Notes: generated from the sequence alone by a model not told the origin. Positions 28,001-39,743 are shown, counted from the first letter of the stretch. The stretch: 64,000 bases of DNA from Monocercomonoides exilis (GCA_001643675.2 LSRY02000007.1:1307001-1371000), one strand, 5' to 3'. Made by a program: numbers and translations.

Positions 28001-31000
28001 TCATTTGGGTATCAGCTTTTCAGTCATATTTAACGGGCAGGTGATAATCCCTGAGCAGAGCTTGCGTTCGGTGCCTCAGCAAATTACCACTAATGCTGAT
28101 GTTTCACTGGAGAATTATCTAGTTCAGCAGATATTTGACGATCGCCAGTCAAAATATTGGGGACTTGCTGTGATTCCGAAGTCCTTGGCATCATACTTTG
28201 CAGACGTTTTTGACTCAAACTACTATAAGCGCACTCACTCACTGTCATCTTTGTTTGCGTTTGCTCCTTTGAGATGTGGTCATGATTCTGGCCCACATAT
28301 TTCATCGACAAATGAGGTTTCGTCATTCAATCACCTGCCCAACGATCTATCTCATCCACATTCGCGTAATGCCTCCACATCTATCAGAAATGAGATTAAT
28401 CTTTCTGGTTCGATTCAGTCTCACTCATCTACTGAGCATTCAAACTCCAGTTCTTATCACTCAGATAACTATCCAGTGACGAATATGAACTTTTCTGGTA
28501 TAGATGAAGCTCTGCTGTATCAAGCACATTCACAACCAGCCTCTAAAATGGCTCATTCCGCTTTTTATATTCCTCAAAACATTGATCAGGACAGCGTCAA
28601 CAGATGGACAATCTTCGTGTATCAGACGAACGATTCAGTCACATCTCAGCAATTGCATGAATTGAACCCATCGTCTCAAATGGATGGGTCAACTTCTCCA
28701 ATGATTAGTTACATGCTCAACTCTTCTTTGATATCTCACAGGGGAAATGACTATCTAATTGGCTCTTCCAATTCTCCAGCTGCTGCTTCAATTGGCAGTT
28801 CTTCGGTGGGCTCAACAGTACCTTATTACAGAGTGACATCTCTTGCTGATGAGCAGAACCAGCTGATTCGATCGATGAACATGAGGAGTGCTTCTCCCTC
28901 TCCACCTCCTCCATCTCCTCCCAGTCATTCTCAAACATATATTCATAACCCTTCTGTTTCTCCAAATGCCAATCCTTCATTGTCAACAGGGATGGGGAAA
29001 TCATATGCAGCTGGGAGAGGAGCATCAGCAGGAGCATCAACTGCTGGATCGTTTCCTCTTCGCTCTCCTTCGCTCACCAAAATTGGTGCTGAGCAGCCGT
29101 TTGCGGATGCTCGGCCTTCACTTACAAGACAGTCATCGAGGCAGGCAGAGTATGCTTCTCAAAATGCTCCTCAAAAATCCCTGATGTGTGATGCCTTTTA
29201 TCCAATCTTGCCGAACAACCCACCGTCACTTACTCATTTTCTGATTGAATGTGATTGGTTGAAGCGTTATAATCATTCAAACTCTATTTTATCCACGTTT
29301 TTGAATGTGAAAAGCAGTGACATCGAATTTAACCCGTTTTCGTTCCTGTCTCGTGTTGTCTCTTGGATTCCAGCTGAGCTTGAAATTGTGGACAGCTCGT
29401 TTGTACACTGGAGCGCATTGCTCTTCAGTCTTTGCTATTCCTTTGCAATCCTCCACCTCCGCTCCCGTTTTCTGGTGCTTTTCAACTCAACAAAAATGGG
29501 TCCATTTCCAAGACGAAACAGCAACACAAACACGACTGTTCCATGGAGCATATCTCCAAATGTCTATTCGCAGTCCACATTCATTTCATTGCTCCGATGT
29601 GTTGCTGGCTCAATTAACTTCCTCATATATTACTATCGAGAAAATCACAACCAGCAAAAGCAGCACAGTCGCTCAGACTCAGGGAGAATTCGAATCAATG
29701 AAAATAATGAGACTGAGGCATCACGATTTACACTTGATAACGTTGAGCTTATGACAAGAGAGTTATCCAAACTGCGAACAGATTTACTGTTCACGCTAAC
29801 TCCGCTGATTTCATTTAACGAAAGAGAGATGCTGTTTGTCTACAGAGTGCTTTGCATTTATATCACGCCAGCCATATTTCTACCATCATTTGATTATTGC
29901 CATCCTCCGCTCCCAGACTCTTTGTCTATTTTCTTGGGGGATTCAACTAACTGTGTCTTGAACCACATAACATCTATGAAATCCACAACGTTCTTCTTCC
30001 CAAAGCATCTTCGTGGAATAAGATTCGACAGAGAAAAGATTATAAGTTATGTGTATCAATCTGGAGCCATTGAGCTTGACCCATCAATTCTTGGCCTATC
30101 GCCTTCGGTCATTGATACAGCCAGTTGTGAGCTGTCGCAAAGGATTCTGAGTGAAATGAGCCATCGTCTGAAACGAATTCAGGCGCCTCATCAGGAAAGG
30201 AAAGTGATCATCTTCCAGCAGTCGTCTGAAGAACGAGGCAGCCCCAGCTTGCCGGCTGAGTCTGTCCGCATTTCTGAATCAGAGCTGCTGGGTTTTCCAT
30301 CAATTTACTCGCAACAATTTGAGAGAAAAGAGTTGATTCAAAACTCGCTTGAAAAGGCTATTCGTATCTGTGAGGCATTGCCTGAGCCAATCTCGCTGTT
30401 TAAGAGATTCCATTTCTTCGAGAAAGTGTTCACAAAAGCGGAGCATCCTGTGATAGATATGGTGATTGCAGAGGAATTGGAGTATTTCGACGAATCGATT
30501 GAAGCAATAACAACTCATTTCACTGTGTATTCTCAGATTCTGTTGAAGGATCTTCGAAACGCTTCGGGCGCTTTCAATCAAGTAATTAGCTTGCTTCAGT
30601 CGTTTTCTCCCAACAGCGTTCCGTATTATCTGCACTCTATTCTTCCGATTCCTGCCCATGTCACCATGACTGTGTCTGATTTGACGTCGTGGTTGACGCT
30701 CCGCAGAGATTTCCTTCAGGATTGGGTCACAAACGAACAAAATCAAGTGGGCATCATCCCGCTTTCTCTCTTTATCTCTCCTGTCTCATTCATTTCTTCC
30801 TTTGCCACTGAAGGGCATCTTCTGACGAGGAAGCTTGCTCGTCACATGAGCTCATTGTTTTTTGAAGACGCTTTCATCGGACTCACCCTTGAGCCTGTTG
30901 ATCCACATACTTTTTCTGTTCCACGAAGACATTTTTCATTAATTGATGAAACAGGAGGTGTTTCTATTTTGGTGAGTGGCATATCAATGGCTGGCTTTGC

Positions 31001-32081
31001 GTGGGACTTTGTGAATAGAAAGATTATAAAATCAAACTGCGTTGGCTCTTTACCAAGCACCGCTACTCAGTTTCCCATTGTCAGATTGTCTGTTATTTAT
31101 CCGCGTTATATGGAGAACCACAAAGTCGTTCGTGCATTTGGACTTTCTTCTCCATCTGCGTTACAAACATCATCAAGCACAATAAGCAGGTCTGCTTCAT
31201 CCTCTGTTTCAGCTGCTTATTCACCTCTGCAGCAGCAAGTAGTTTCTTCCAATTTGACTTATTCAGTGCAAAATAATGCACGTGTTGCTTCATCTTCCTT
31301 GAATCCATCGTCATTTGTCAGTGAAGTACCTTCAACTTTTAAAGCCTCTTCGATACAGTACCCTGCTTCACAGTGCTTTATTGACGAGCCAAATATTCTT
31401 CCTATCACAACAAAGTACCCACCGTTTAATATACTCCACACGCGCTTTGTTCAGCTGCTCGCACACAATGGAGCCACTTATGCCAAATCGAAGTCAAAGA
31501 TTGTGCAGCAGCGCATGCACTCAAACTTACCTGAAAAGAATCGCTCTGCAGACAAGGCAAATGCGAGCAAGATGCAGACAAGTGGAACAAGTAGTTATGT
31601 ATTTACAAAGCCTTCTGCTTGCTCTGCATCGCAAAACTCGACAATATCGTCCTTTGACTGCTCACACATTAATCCCTATGCAGATGCACCGTTTGTTTCC
31701 TCTGACACTGCTCTTTCAGGAATAATTGTTCCATTTCAGTCACTTACAAAAAATGAATTATCTGATTATTCATCATCATCATCATCATCATCATCTTCTT
31801 CTTCTTCTTCTTCTACGTTGCCTGCTTCAGCATTATCATCTTCAAGAGGATATTCTCCTCTTCGTAATGTTCCGCATCGAGCACCTACGAAGAATTCTGA
31901 TAAAGAATGTCCTGCTCCGTTTCTTTATCAATCATCCATTTTCTCTTCATCAGCGAAAGACACTGCAGAGGTCACAGTTGTGGTGCTGCATGATGATTTT
32001 GCTAATTGGGAAAGATTGGGCTGCTATTTATTTTTTGATTTTGATAGAAACTCGTTGGAAACAAGTTGCATTCTCAAATAG
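1245..32081 (+). CDS. Giant divergent dynein heavy chain with degenerate AAA1/AAA3/AAA4 sites
   Basis: One uninterrupted frame, ~10,278 aa from the first in-frame ATG (1245); usual dynein heavy chains are about 4,000-4,700 aa. Blocks in dynein order (rough residues): a tail with a CPIC...H...H zinc-finger-like motif (1268-1291); linker, FRKRHWEKLAEIT (~1835) and FPRLFLLPEDDIIKI (~2267); AAA1 3374-3676 (PFGYAYLG, SGVWGVIENV, LPDHFRKCFRPV); AAA2 4086-4603 with P-loop GPCMSGKS; AAA3 5212-5509; AAA4 5880-6186; stalk 6966-7459 with helix NPPRLIRLVFDMI; AAA5 ~7624-8069; AAA6 to ~8900; C-terminal domain with GISMAGFAWD, ending after CPAPFLYQSS. Serine-rich spacers fill the gaps between blocks. Dyneins normally hydrolyse ATP at AAA1 to walk on microtubules; here the AAA1 Walker A, Walker B and sensor asparagine are all replaced, so a non-motile or regulatory role is inferred. 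Axonemal or cytoplasmic class cannot be assigned. Identity as a dynein is confident; its function is not. Confidence 0.88.
7028..7160 (+). repeat. TCG/TCA microsatellite encoding polyserine
   Basis: A near-perfect TCATCG hexamer array passes into TCA, TCT and TCC codons, giving more than 40 serines with one alanine inside the dynein linker region. It falls between the conserved helix after RKRHWEKL and the block starting at FASNILFISD, that is in a loop. Long open frames on the opposite strand here are shadows of this array. Confidence 0.9.
20769..20806 (+). repeat. TCTGCA hexamer array (Ser-Ala)
   Basis: Tandem TCTGCA units encode alternating Ser-Ala in the long spacer between AAA4 and the stalk of the dynein. 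The array keeps the reading frame because its unit is a multiple of three. Confidence 0.85.
31770..31815 (+). repeat. TCA/TCT microsatellite encoding polyserine
   Basis: A TCA array followed by a TCT array codes for a serine run inside the dynein C-terminal domain, just before the final strand block that starts at CPAPFLYQSS. Confidence 0.85.
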
Positions 32082-32754
32082 GTAGCTTAAAAATGGAAAT
32101 TTGTTTCTTTACAAAAATGATTCTCTCTTTTTACAATTCTTATTTACAAGTGTTCATTTCATATTCTTCATATCTTTTGTATGTATTATTCGATTAGTGA
32201 TGTTTATCATTGGTCTTTTAATATGTATGTTTTTATTTGTCTACAGAAACTTTATTGATTTTATGTAGTCTTTTTACAAGATATGTTTGGATATTTCAAG
32301 GGAATAGAAAGCCAAAATCATTAGATGGCTTTCCAAGCTTTATGTTGAATCATTTATTTATTGAGACAATTCTTAATTTTTATCTTTTTTTTTTAATTGT
32401 TTTTATGAATAAGATTTTTAAGCCTTCAGCTGCAATTTTCAGTTTCAAATGTTGTTTGTATCGTTTTATTTGTTTGATATTACTTTATCGCACGGTTTAA
32501 TTTTTTGTTTGTTTATTTGTTTGTTTCATTTTTCTTTTGAAATTTTGTGTTCTTTATAATCTTTTTTTTTACAACTTTTTTCATACAATAAATTTTTTCT
32601 TGTAGTTTTTCAACTGCCTTATTTATTAAACATTCATTTCAATTGTTTAGGTTTTTATAAAATACTATTTGAGTTTATATATTTTTAAAAATTCTTATCA
32701 TTTTAGAATTTTTATTTGAACATAAAATTATTCATTGATCCTTCCCAATTTTGC
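32082..32754. other. AT-rich spacer between dynein and pecanex genes
   Basis: No convincing gene. The interval is T-rich with TTTG/TTTA runs. A short open frame at 32237-32500 has the same composition as its surroundings and no recognisable features. A TTTTAG at 32701-32706 could be a splice acceptor for a pecanex leader exon, but no matching donor exon is evident. Confidence 0.5.
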
Positions 32755-35700
32755 ATGAAAATATTACAAAAACTTAAAAGCATATTTTTGACGATTATTA
32801 GAGGATTTATTTCCTTGTTTGCAAATGAAGTTTTTTCTAATTTTACAGGAGGTCTAAGATATTATTTTGAACTTCCAGTTGGAGTGAACATTCTGCTTGT
32901 TATCGTATGGTTATTATTATTTGGGACTTCTGCAATAATTTTTGAATACGGCAAAAACAGTACTGCAACACTTTTTTATCCATCAATTGTTTTCCTTTAT
33001 TCATTTTTGGTTTTGGTTCTTCTTCCGTCACTTCGAAGCATCCTGCAGATATTTCACAACAGATATTCAACAGCTATTCCATCGACAGAAAATGATGGTC
33101 ATATTAAAGAAGCATTTAGAAGTCAAGAAATTTTCATTGACAAAGAAAAAAAAAGTCCATCTCTCGCTTCAACTCATCAAGATTCATTTCAGGCAGATGA
33201 TATGGAACCTCTTCTATCGTCGAATATTCAGGAATATCCAAAGCGATCCTTTATAAGACGTTCAGTTTCATTTTCGCATGATCAAAAGGACAAATTTGAT
33301 ACGGTACTTGGAGCAGTTGCAGAAGATTTTGAACTTGATTCACAGATTTCAATATCCGCACTTTCTGCCCCAACTGTAATTGAGTTCCATGATCAATTGA
33401 GAGATTCATATTCTACAGAAAAGATATCTTCTTATCATGCTGTAACCCAAGATATTTCTTCAATGGATTTTGTTGCTCACGGTCAAGTGCAGCATGATAT
33501 TGGTGAAAGAAACGATGAGCAAACTTCACATAAGCTAATTGACTTGAATGATAAGACTTCTGAACCCATTGTTCCTTTGGTACGCCTGGATTCAGATACG
33601 GAAAATCATTCCAAGCGTCTTACAGATGTTCAATTACCAGATAGCAATTCTGTTTTATCAAATAATAACCAAACGGTTTCAGCAAACGAGAGCCATCACA
33701 GAGAAACTAACAAAAATTCTAGTGGGATTGTTGAACAACTTGCTCAAATGATTCAATCTCTTCCAATTGAGCAAACATTGAGTGGAACGTCATTTTTGCG
33801 ATTGGGATTTTTGCTTCTTTTTTCTATTGCTGTTGTTGTGTATGCAACAACTCTTTTTGATGTTAATTTTCCTGATGCTTACATCGACAATCCAGTTAAC
33901 CGTATATTTTTTTGGATATCAATTACAGCTGCTGTTTTTTCTGTTTTGCATCCAATCATGCGTCCAACGAATTTTCATAATGCAAATCTATTTCGATTAT
34001 CATTCCCCTCTTTTTCGTGGTGGGTATTAAATCCAACCGAACGGAAAAAGAGGATGAACCACCAAACGTCTCATAATACAACGTTGCAGGCTTCTTCTCC
34101 AAGTGCCCCTCAAACCTTGGATTCTGGAGAGGGAGATGCAGCATCATCCTCATCATCTACAGGAACATTCATCGAAGAGCGTTCTCCTGCTCTTCCATCG
34201 CAGACTCTCACAGTTCCACTTGATGAACCTACAAATGAGCAATCACGCTTTAAATTAATTCCCTTATCGCATTCTGTGTTTTCTGTTGATAGAGCAGCAG
34301 TCTGTCTAACGTGGATGATAGTTTCTGCTGCTCTTGCAGCTGTCAGCAGATTGAATCTTTCTCAAACTATGTATAAAGGATATGGGATCGAAGTGTCTGC
34401 AAAGAGGATTGTTCTGCTATTTTCTCGGGCGCTTCATATCATGGTCTGCTATTCGTGCGTTCTGTTTTGCTTTGGTTGGGTACCCACATTTTCTGAAGTG
34501 CTGTGGTGGATGTGCGAACAACTGTCGCACATTTTATTTCATTCAGGCTGGAATAGCACTTTCATCGCAGCACTGTATGAATTTACAAAATCTGCTGTGT
34601 TTTGGATGCTTCTTTATGTGTTTGCTATCGGTTGGATGAATCTTCTTGAATGGAGATTTTCAATGGTCGAAGGAATCATGGTCAGTTTCAGCTACATGTC
34701 ATCGCGCTTCCCGTCAAATGTGAATTTTTTCAGAGAGATTTTCGGAAAGGGGAGGCTGATAATAGAACCTCCAAAGCAATTGCCACCGTTTATTACACAG
34801 GAAACTATAAACGAGGCAATAACAGAAGCACTTCAGGAATATGAGGATGATGAATCTGAGCTTGATGATGATTCAGAAACTGAGGCAGAATTTGCAGAAA
34901 ACAATGCAATTGAAGCAAGTTCAAAAAGAGAGCAAGGAATAAAAGAAGAACGTGAAGATAACTTCAACAATTCATCCAATTTGTTTAGTAGCAGCGATAT
35001 ACTTTTGAATAAACGAATGGAAAACATATTTGCTGAAGGAGAAGATCAAAAAGTTAAAAGAGATGGGGAGCCTGTTCAAAGAAAAGGAGTTAGAATGCAA
35101 CAATCAACATCAAAAGAACATCTAACGAAAAAGAATTGTGCGATTATGAGCAGACACAGTAACAGGAAAGATGCTGCAATATTAAAAGAACAAAATATAA
35201 TCAATGACAATTCAAAAGAAGCGAAAACAAAGGATGAAGATAATATAAGTGCAAACAGCTTTCAGCATGATGAAATGACTGTTCATTATTCCGAGGAAGT
35301 TTATATACCTGCTCCGTTTCGTTCGATTTCAGTTAAACCTTGGAGAAGTGAAGAGATCGGAGCAAAGCCACAATTATCTTCTGCCGTTGCTCAGTCGCGA
35401 ATTCGATCCAGAACAATTGCAGACTTTTTTATTTTTTTCATATTGGTTGTTGTTTTCTCTCTGCTGGCAGCAATTGGGCTTATAAATTGGGTGGAAAAGC
35501 ATTTTGATGCATGCAGGCACTTTCTGATTGTTGTGTCATTTCTCACCCATGGCGTAATTCCATGGATGATGCACACTCCGCTCCTTCCTTCATTTTGGTA
35601 CAAACAAAAAACTACGTCATCGACTCAGTTGCCTGAAGAGTCTTCAATATCGCTTGACATTCCTTCGGCTGAAAGTAATTCTGCTTATTTATCAAATCGG

Positions 35701-38700
35701 CCAAACACATCTGCCACTGAAGACAACAATAATCCCTCATTTGCCAATACTAATTCAGCTTCAGACTATCCTCATGCAACGACTCCCACGCATGCATCTC
35801 GTATCTCATTCTTTTCATCAATCTCAGGACGGTCAATACTATCAACAATATCAATCGTGATTCAGATTGCTGAGCGTTGGGTGTTGTTTCCACTGTTTGT
35901 TCTTGGTGCAGTTTCCGTATCAAAAGGTCAACTTGAAGGGAACATATACTTGAACACTGTGTTTGTGACATTTGGAGCAGCGCTTGTGCTTCGTGCGTCG
36001 TTCGAGGATCCAGCGAAAATGCTTATTCCTCTGCTTGTGAATGAGCTTTTATTTCACATCGACTATATTGATGCTGCTGTATCTCCAATTGTAGATATCG
36101 CCATTTGCGTCATATTAGTGTGGAAAGGGCTTAATCTTCTGGAAAAGGGAAAGTATGTTGTTGCTCACTGGCTTGATTTGTGGAATTCTTCAAAACTTTC
36201 CCAAATGTCTTTCAAATCGTTCTTAGTGAATGTGTTACCACATATCATATCATTTGTTCTTTTGGGTTTTTCAATTGCATTTGTTGGGCTTTCAACAATT
36301 ATAGATGCTCCTATCTATCCAATTCTGGGCACCTCCTTCTTCTGTATGGCAGCTCCTCGCCCTGCACTTTTCTGGCCTCGCGAAAAGTTTCAGCCGTTTA
36401 ACAGGCCACTTTTTTTAACAAAAATGCCTCCTTCTTCTTCGACTTCATCATTATCAAATGAAAATGCTCCTCATTCTTCTTATATATCAGTCTCCTCTCA
36501 AAATTCAACTTCAGATCCTCTTTCACAGACTCTGATGAATGAGAATTCACTCTACATGAACATTTTTTCACATCGCCCCTTTTTTTCTTCTCGGAATTCT
36601 GTGTTTTATGAATCTTTTGCGCAGAGACTGAAAGAAACTATTTGCAGAGATGCGGAGTTAGGAAGCTTTGGTACAATTTCTTCGGGATCGTTTCTGCTTC
36701 TTGTACAGTTGAAAGAAGAAAATAGTGAGCGTAGATTATCACTCACAAGGAGGAGAATTATGCTTGCTGAAAGAAATTGCTATCAAATAGAAAAACAAAG
36801 AGTTAAAAGCAACGAAAGAATGATGAGAAGAAAAATTGAAATTGACAATGACTCAAATTGTGAAAATGAAAGCAATCAATCATCTTTTCATTGCTTGAAC
36901 GAGGATGCAAACTATTTTCAAGAGATCGAATCAGCTACAAGAACAAAAATCGAAAGAGCGTCAAGTCTGCTGCGAACTGGAGATGTAACTGCGACAGATG
37001 AGGAAGGAACAGCATATCTAATCCATATTATATCTTCAGGATTTGGGTATTTGACTTTTACGATACGAGCAGTTGAAATCAATCATTATCCAGTTGCGCA
37101 AGAAGAAATAAAGGAGGCAATGCAATCTTTATATCCTTCCTATGCCGAGACTTTTTCTTCAAAGTTTGACTCAAAACAGAAAATGAGCAAATTCTCTTCT
37201 CGATCTGTTTCTGAGCTGAATATTGGTTCTCTTCCACCTCAATCTCAAAAAAATCAGTTGAATCAAAATTCATTTTTGCTAAAAATGAATTCTGTTGAAA
37301 ATGAGAGATCATTAAACAGCACACAACTGGAGCAGGCAATGTTTCAAAGATTCTGTAGTCGCTTGGTCCTTCCGTTTCGTCTTCGAATTGAGCGACCAAT
37401 CTGCTCAATTGTTTCTCTTCCAACTCATACAATAAATCATACTCAGCTATCTGCACTTTTGTGGTCATTTCATGATCAGCAACTGTTTGTGGGATTATGT
37501 GTGCATTCACTTATTTTTTATGCTGCAACTTCACCCCATCTACAACAGTGGCTCTCTTCAGATGTTGTTCTGAGTGAAATCTGTAGTTGGGATTGGGATG
37601 CAACGTTTGAGGCAATTCGTGAATTCTTAGTTGGTTTTTCACCCGATGTCGATTTACGTACAGTTGATGACTGGATGCGTGGGAAAGGAGAAGATAAATA
37701 TGAGGAGGATGAAGAAATGTGGAGACTGACACATTTTGGAGAGACGAGAGGTGGAATTACAATTTCTTCATTCTATAATCTGTTCGTGGAGTGGATCGGT
37801 GAATGCTTGATGTTAAGACAGCAATCAGCAAAGGTGCCTGTCAGGAGAAAGCATCGACGTGATAGTATTGCTTCGATGAAAAAACGGACTTCTCTTTCTC
37901 AATATGAAACAAATTTAGAAGAACTGGAAGGGCAAAAATCTGATCAATCTTTTGAAGGCGACAGCACACAACAACGAAATGTGGGTGATTTCGAAGCATT
38001 TCCTGAGCGTTCTAGGGAAAGTCCATCTTCAAGTTCATCATCATCTCCTTCAACTTCTTCATTGTCTTCTGATTCATCATTTTCTTCTGAAACATCCCAG
38101 TCATTTTCTGAAGACGATAATTCATCTCATTCTACGACAAACTATTCATCCTTTACAAACAGAACACGACTTGGACCTTCTCTAACCGAAGTGCGACTTC
38201 TGTTCTTTCTTTCAATCGCTCTTAGAAAACTTCTTCTTCAACCTGTCAATAGTTCGCAACTTTCTCTGATGCTGTTAAAAGAAAAGGAGAGAAAAACGAC
38301 AAAGCAGAAAAGCAAACAAAGTGAACATGGTAACAATCTTAAAGCTGAATCATATCCCAAAAAAAGAAGCTCAAATCGATATAAAGAAGAAAGGGGAAAC
38401 GAGAAGTTAGATAATAGTTTAAGTTTTGAATCTTCAGAGAGCAGGGTTATGAGCGAAAGATCTAGCGTTAAAGGAAAAGTTAGTGAGATGACAAGTGATT
38501 TTGCTTTTGACAATGAAGAAGAGAAGGAAGTATATTTGGAAGGAGAGAATGGAAATATCTTCAGTACGCTAACTCCAAAACAGTGCAGAGATTTGCTTGT
38601 TCAAAACATTGTTGATCTCTTTAATGGGGAAACAAAAATAATTGAGAATTCAGGAGACAGAAGCGGGGGAATACTTGGAGATCGAGAAAATGGCCCTTTT

Positions 38701-39423
38701 ACAATAGCAGATAGAATGTGGTTGGAGGACTGGATTAGAAACGACGATTCGCTGTTATCCCTTTTCACAGCAACAGTTCGAACTGCGCTTGTTGTTTTCC
38801 TGAATGTTAAGAGCGAAAAGGGGGGAGAAGCAAAGATGGTTCCTGTACATCCACTTTTGGAGTATTTAACAGAAATAAAACAAAGGTGGGTTGTGTGTTC
38901 TGAAGATGAGGAGCAATGGAGACTTAATGTGATGGTTGGTACTCAACCACTTCTTTCGATAAGAAGGGACGAAGAATGGGAGCTATCAAATAGAATTGCT
39001 TCAATTTCACAAGAACCATTTAATTCGCGTTCGGATAATTTGGAAAACGGAAAAAGCGAAAATTTCCTTCATTCTGGTGAGAACGTATATGTTGTTTCAT
39101 CTTGTATGCAAAATGCCCGTTTTGCCGTTCTCTCCCTAATTCCTGAAATGGTTCGAGGAATTTGGGCACAAAGGGTCTCAGACGTAATGTTTTTTGGGGA
39201 GAATCTCGATTTTGAGCGAGATAATGAAGCTTTCCCAAAAAAAAAGAGAATTTTCTTCTCAACAAAGCCATCAACATACCCTCTTCCTGCAGTTTCCAAT
39301 GCTTCTCCGTCATCTCGCATTCTAAATACAACATTATCTTTATTTTGTGATCCACCATTAGGGCACCCTGCTTATATCAGTCCTGTGCTTACAAGTTACA
39401 GCAACATTATTGCCATGCCTTGA
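32755..39423 (+). CDS. PCNX: Pecanex-family multi-pass membrane protein
   Basis: About 2,222 aa from the first in-frame ATG, close to animal pecanex length (human PCNX1 is about 2,340 aa), with no introns. About a dozen hydrophobic segments lie at roughly residues 46-66, 72-93, 348-367, 382-402, 516-534, 552-577, 614-633, 891-912, 923-939, 1042-1058 and 1165-1195, interrupted by acidic and serine-rich loops. Family landmarks are in order: APIYPILGTSFF then PRPALFW after the last membrane segments; AYLIHIISSGFGYLTFTIRA; and the pecanex C-terminal domain with FAVLSLIPEMVRGIWAQR, ending in CDPPLGHPAYISPVLTSY. Pecanex proteins are membrane proteins of the secretory pathway; Drosophila pecanex affects Notch signalling, and a molecular activity is not established. 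The region before the ATG is open but not protein-like, so 32755 is the preferred start. The serine and charged loops (e.g. 38020-38520) are larger than needed for the fold. Confidence 0.9.
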   Translation: MKILQKLKSIFLTIIRGFISLFANEVFSNFTGGLRYYFELPVGVNILLVIVWLLLFGTSAIIFEYGKNSTATLFYPSIVFLYSFLVLVLLPSLRSILQIFHNRYSTAIPSTENDGHIKEAFRSQEIFIDKEKKSPSLASTHQDSFQADDMEPLLSSNIQEYPKRSFIRRSVSFSHDQKDKFDTVLGAVAEDFELDSQISISALSAPTVIEFHDQLRDSYSTEKISSYHAVTQDISSMDFVAHGQVQHDIGERNDEQTSHKLIDLNDKTSEPIVPLVRLDSDTENHSKRLTDVQLPDSNSVLSNNNQTVSANESHHRETNKNSSGIVEQLAQMIQSLPIEQTLSGTSFLRLGFLLLFSIAVVVYATTLFDVNFPDAYIDNPVNRIFFWISITAAVFSVLHPIMRPTNFHNANLFRLSFPSFSWWVLNPTERKKRMNHQTSHNTTLQASSPSAPQTLDSGEGDAASSSSSTGTFIEERSPALPSQTLTVPLDEPTNEQSRFKLIPLSHSVFSVDRAAVCLTWMIVSAALAAVSRLNLSQTMYKGYGIEVSAKRIVLLFSRALHIMVCYSCVLFCFGWVPTFSEVLWWMCEQLSHILFHSGWNSTFIAALYEFTKSAVFWMLLYVFAIGWMNLLEWRFSMVEGIMVSFSYMSSRFPSNVNFFREIFGKGRLIIEPPKQLPPFITQETINEAITEALQEYEDDESELDDDSETEAEFAENNAIEASSKREQGIKEEREDNFNNSSNLFSSSDILLNKRMENIFAEGEDQKVKRDGEPVQRKGVRMQQSTSKEHLTKKNCAIMSRHSNRKDAAILKEQNIINDNSKEAKTKDEDNISANSFQHDEMTVHYSEEVYIPAPFRSISVKPWRSEEIGAKPQLSSAVAQSRIRSRTIADFFIFFILVVVFSLLAAIGLINWVEKHFDACRHFLIVVSFLTHGVIPWMMHTPLLPSFWYKQKTTSSTQLPEESSISLDIPSAESNSAYLSNRPNTSATEDNNNPSFANTNSASDYPHATTPTHASRISFFSSISGRSILSTISIVIQIAERWVLFPLFVLGAVSVSKGQLEGNIYLNTVFVTFGAALVLRASFEDPAKMLIPLLVNELLFHIDYIDAAVSPIVDIAICVILVWKGLNLLEKGKYVVAHWLDLWNSSKLSQMSFKSFLVNVLPHIISFVLLGFSIAFVGLSTIIDAPIYPILGTSFFCMAAPRPALFWPREKFQPFNRPLFLTKMPPSSSTSSLSNENAPHSSYISVSSQNSTSDPLSQTLMNENSLYMNIFSHRPFFSSRNSVFYESFAQRLKETICRDAELGSFGTISSGSFLLLVQLKEENSERRLSLTRRRIMLAERNCYQIEKQRVKSNERMMRRKIEIDNDSNCENESNQSSFHCLNEDANYFQEIESATRTKIERASSLLRTGDVTATDEEGTAYLIHIISSGFGYLTFTIRAVEINHYPVAQEEIKEAMQSLYPSYAETFSSKFDSKQKMSKFSSRSVSELNIGSLPPQSQKNQLNQNSFLLKMNSVENERSLNSTQLEQAMFQRFCSRLVLPFRLRIERPICSIVSLPTHTINHTQLSALLWSFHDQQLFVGLCVHSLIFYAATSPHLQQWLSSDVVLSEICSWDWDATFEAIREFLVGFSPDVDLRTVDDWMRGKGEDKYEEDEEMWRLTHFGETRGGITISSFYNLFVEWIGECLMLRQQSAKVPVRRKHRRDSIASMKKRTSLSQYETNLEELEGQKSDQSFEGDSTQQRNVGDFEAFPERSRESPSSSSSSSPSTSSLSSDSSFSSETSQSFSEDDNSSHSTTNYSSFTNRTRLGPSLTEVRLLFFLSIALRKLLLQPVNSSQLSLMLLKEKERKTTKQKSKQSEHGNNLKAESYPKKRSSNRYKEERGNEKLDNSLSFESSESRVMSERSSVKGKVSEMTSDFAFDNEEEKEVYLEGENGNIFSTLTPKQCRDLLVQNIVDLFNGETKIIENSGDRSGGILGDRENGPFTIADRMWLEDWIRNDDSLLSLFTATVRTALVVFLNVKSEKGGEAKMVPVHPLLEYLTEIKQRWVVCSEDEEQWRLNVMVGTQPLLSIRRDEEWELSNRIASISQEPFNSRSDNLENGKSENFLHSGENVYVVSSCMQNARFAVLSLIPEMVRGIWAQRVSDVMFFGENLDFERDNEAFPKKKRIFFSTKPSTYPLPAVSNASPSSRILNTTLSLFCDPPLGHPAYISPVLTSYSNIIAMP

Positions 39424-39702
39424 GAAATATTTTTCATAAAAAGATAATGAAGTTAAACAACTCTATGAAAAAGCTAAAAGTTTCAAAATTTTTAAAAGCA
39501 ATTTATGAAGATTCAATTGTTCCAAATGAGCATTTTAATTCTGTGAATTATTGTTTCAATTAATTCAGGTTTTATGTTTTATAATTTGAAAGTTCGAGCA
39601 GCTAATGAGAAAAATCAAAATTTGTTGAATGCAATTATGCTTTTATAAATAAGTCGGGATAAGATTGAAGAGAGAAGGCTATCAACAATTTTTTTTTTTT
39701 TT

Positions 39703-39743
<41 letters not shown>

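Noticed and set aside
32237-32500. Short open frame between dynein and pecanex genes
   Set aside because: Phe/Ile-rich composition is the same as the flanking non-coding DNA, with no signal, domain or splice-consistent neighbour.
39690-39740. Retrotransposon poly-A tail
   Set aside because: No reverse transcriptase, endonuclease or target-site duplication nearby; a homopolymer alone is not evidence in DNA this AT-rich.
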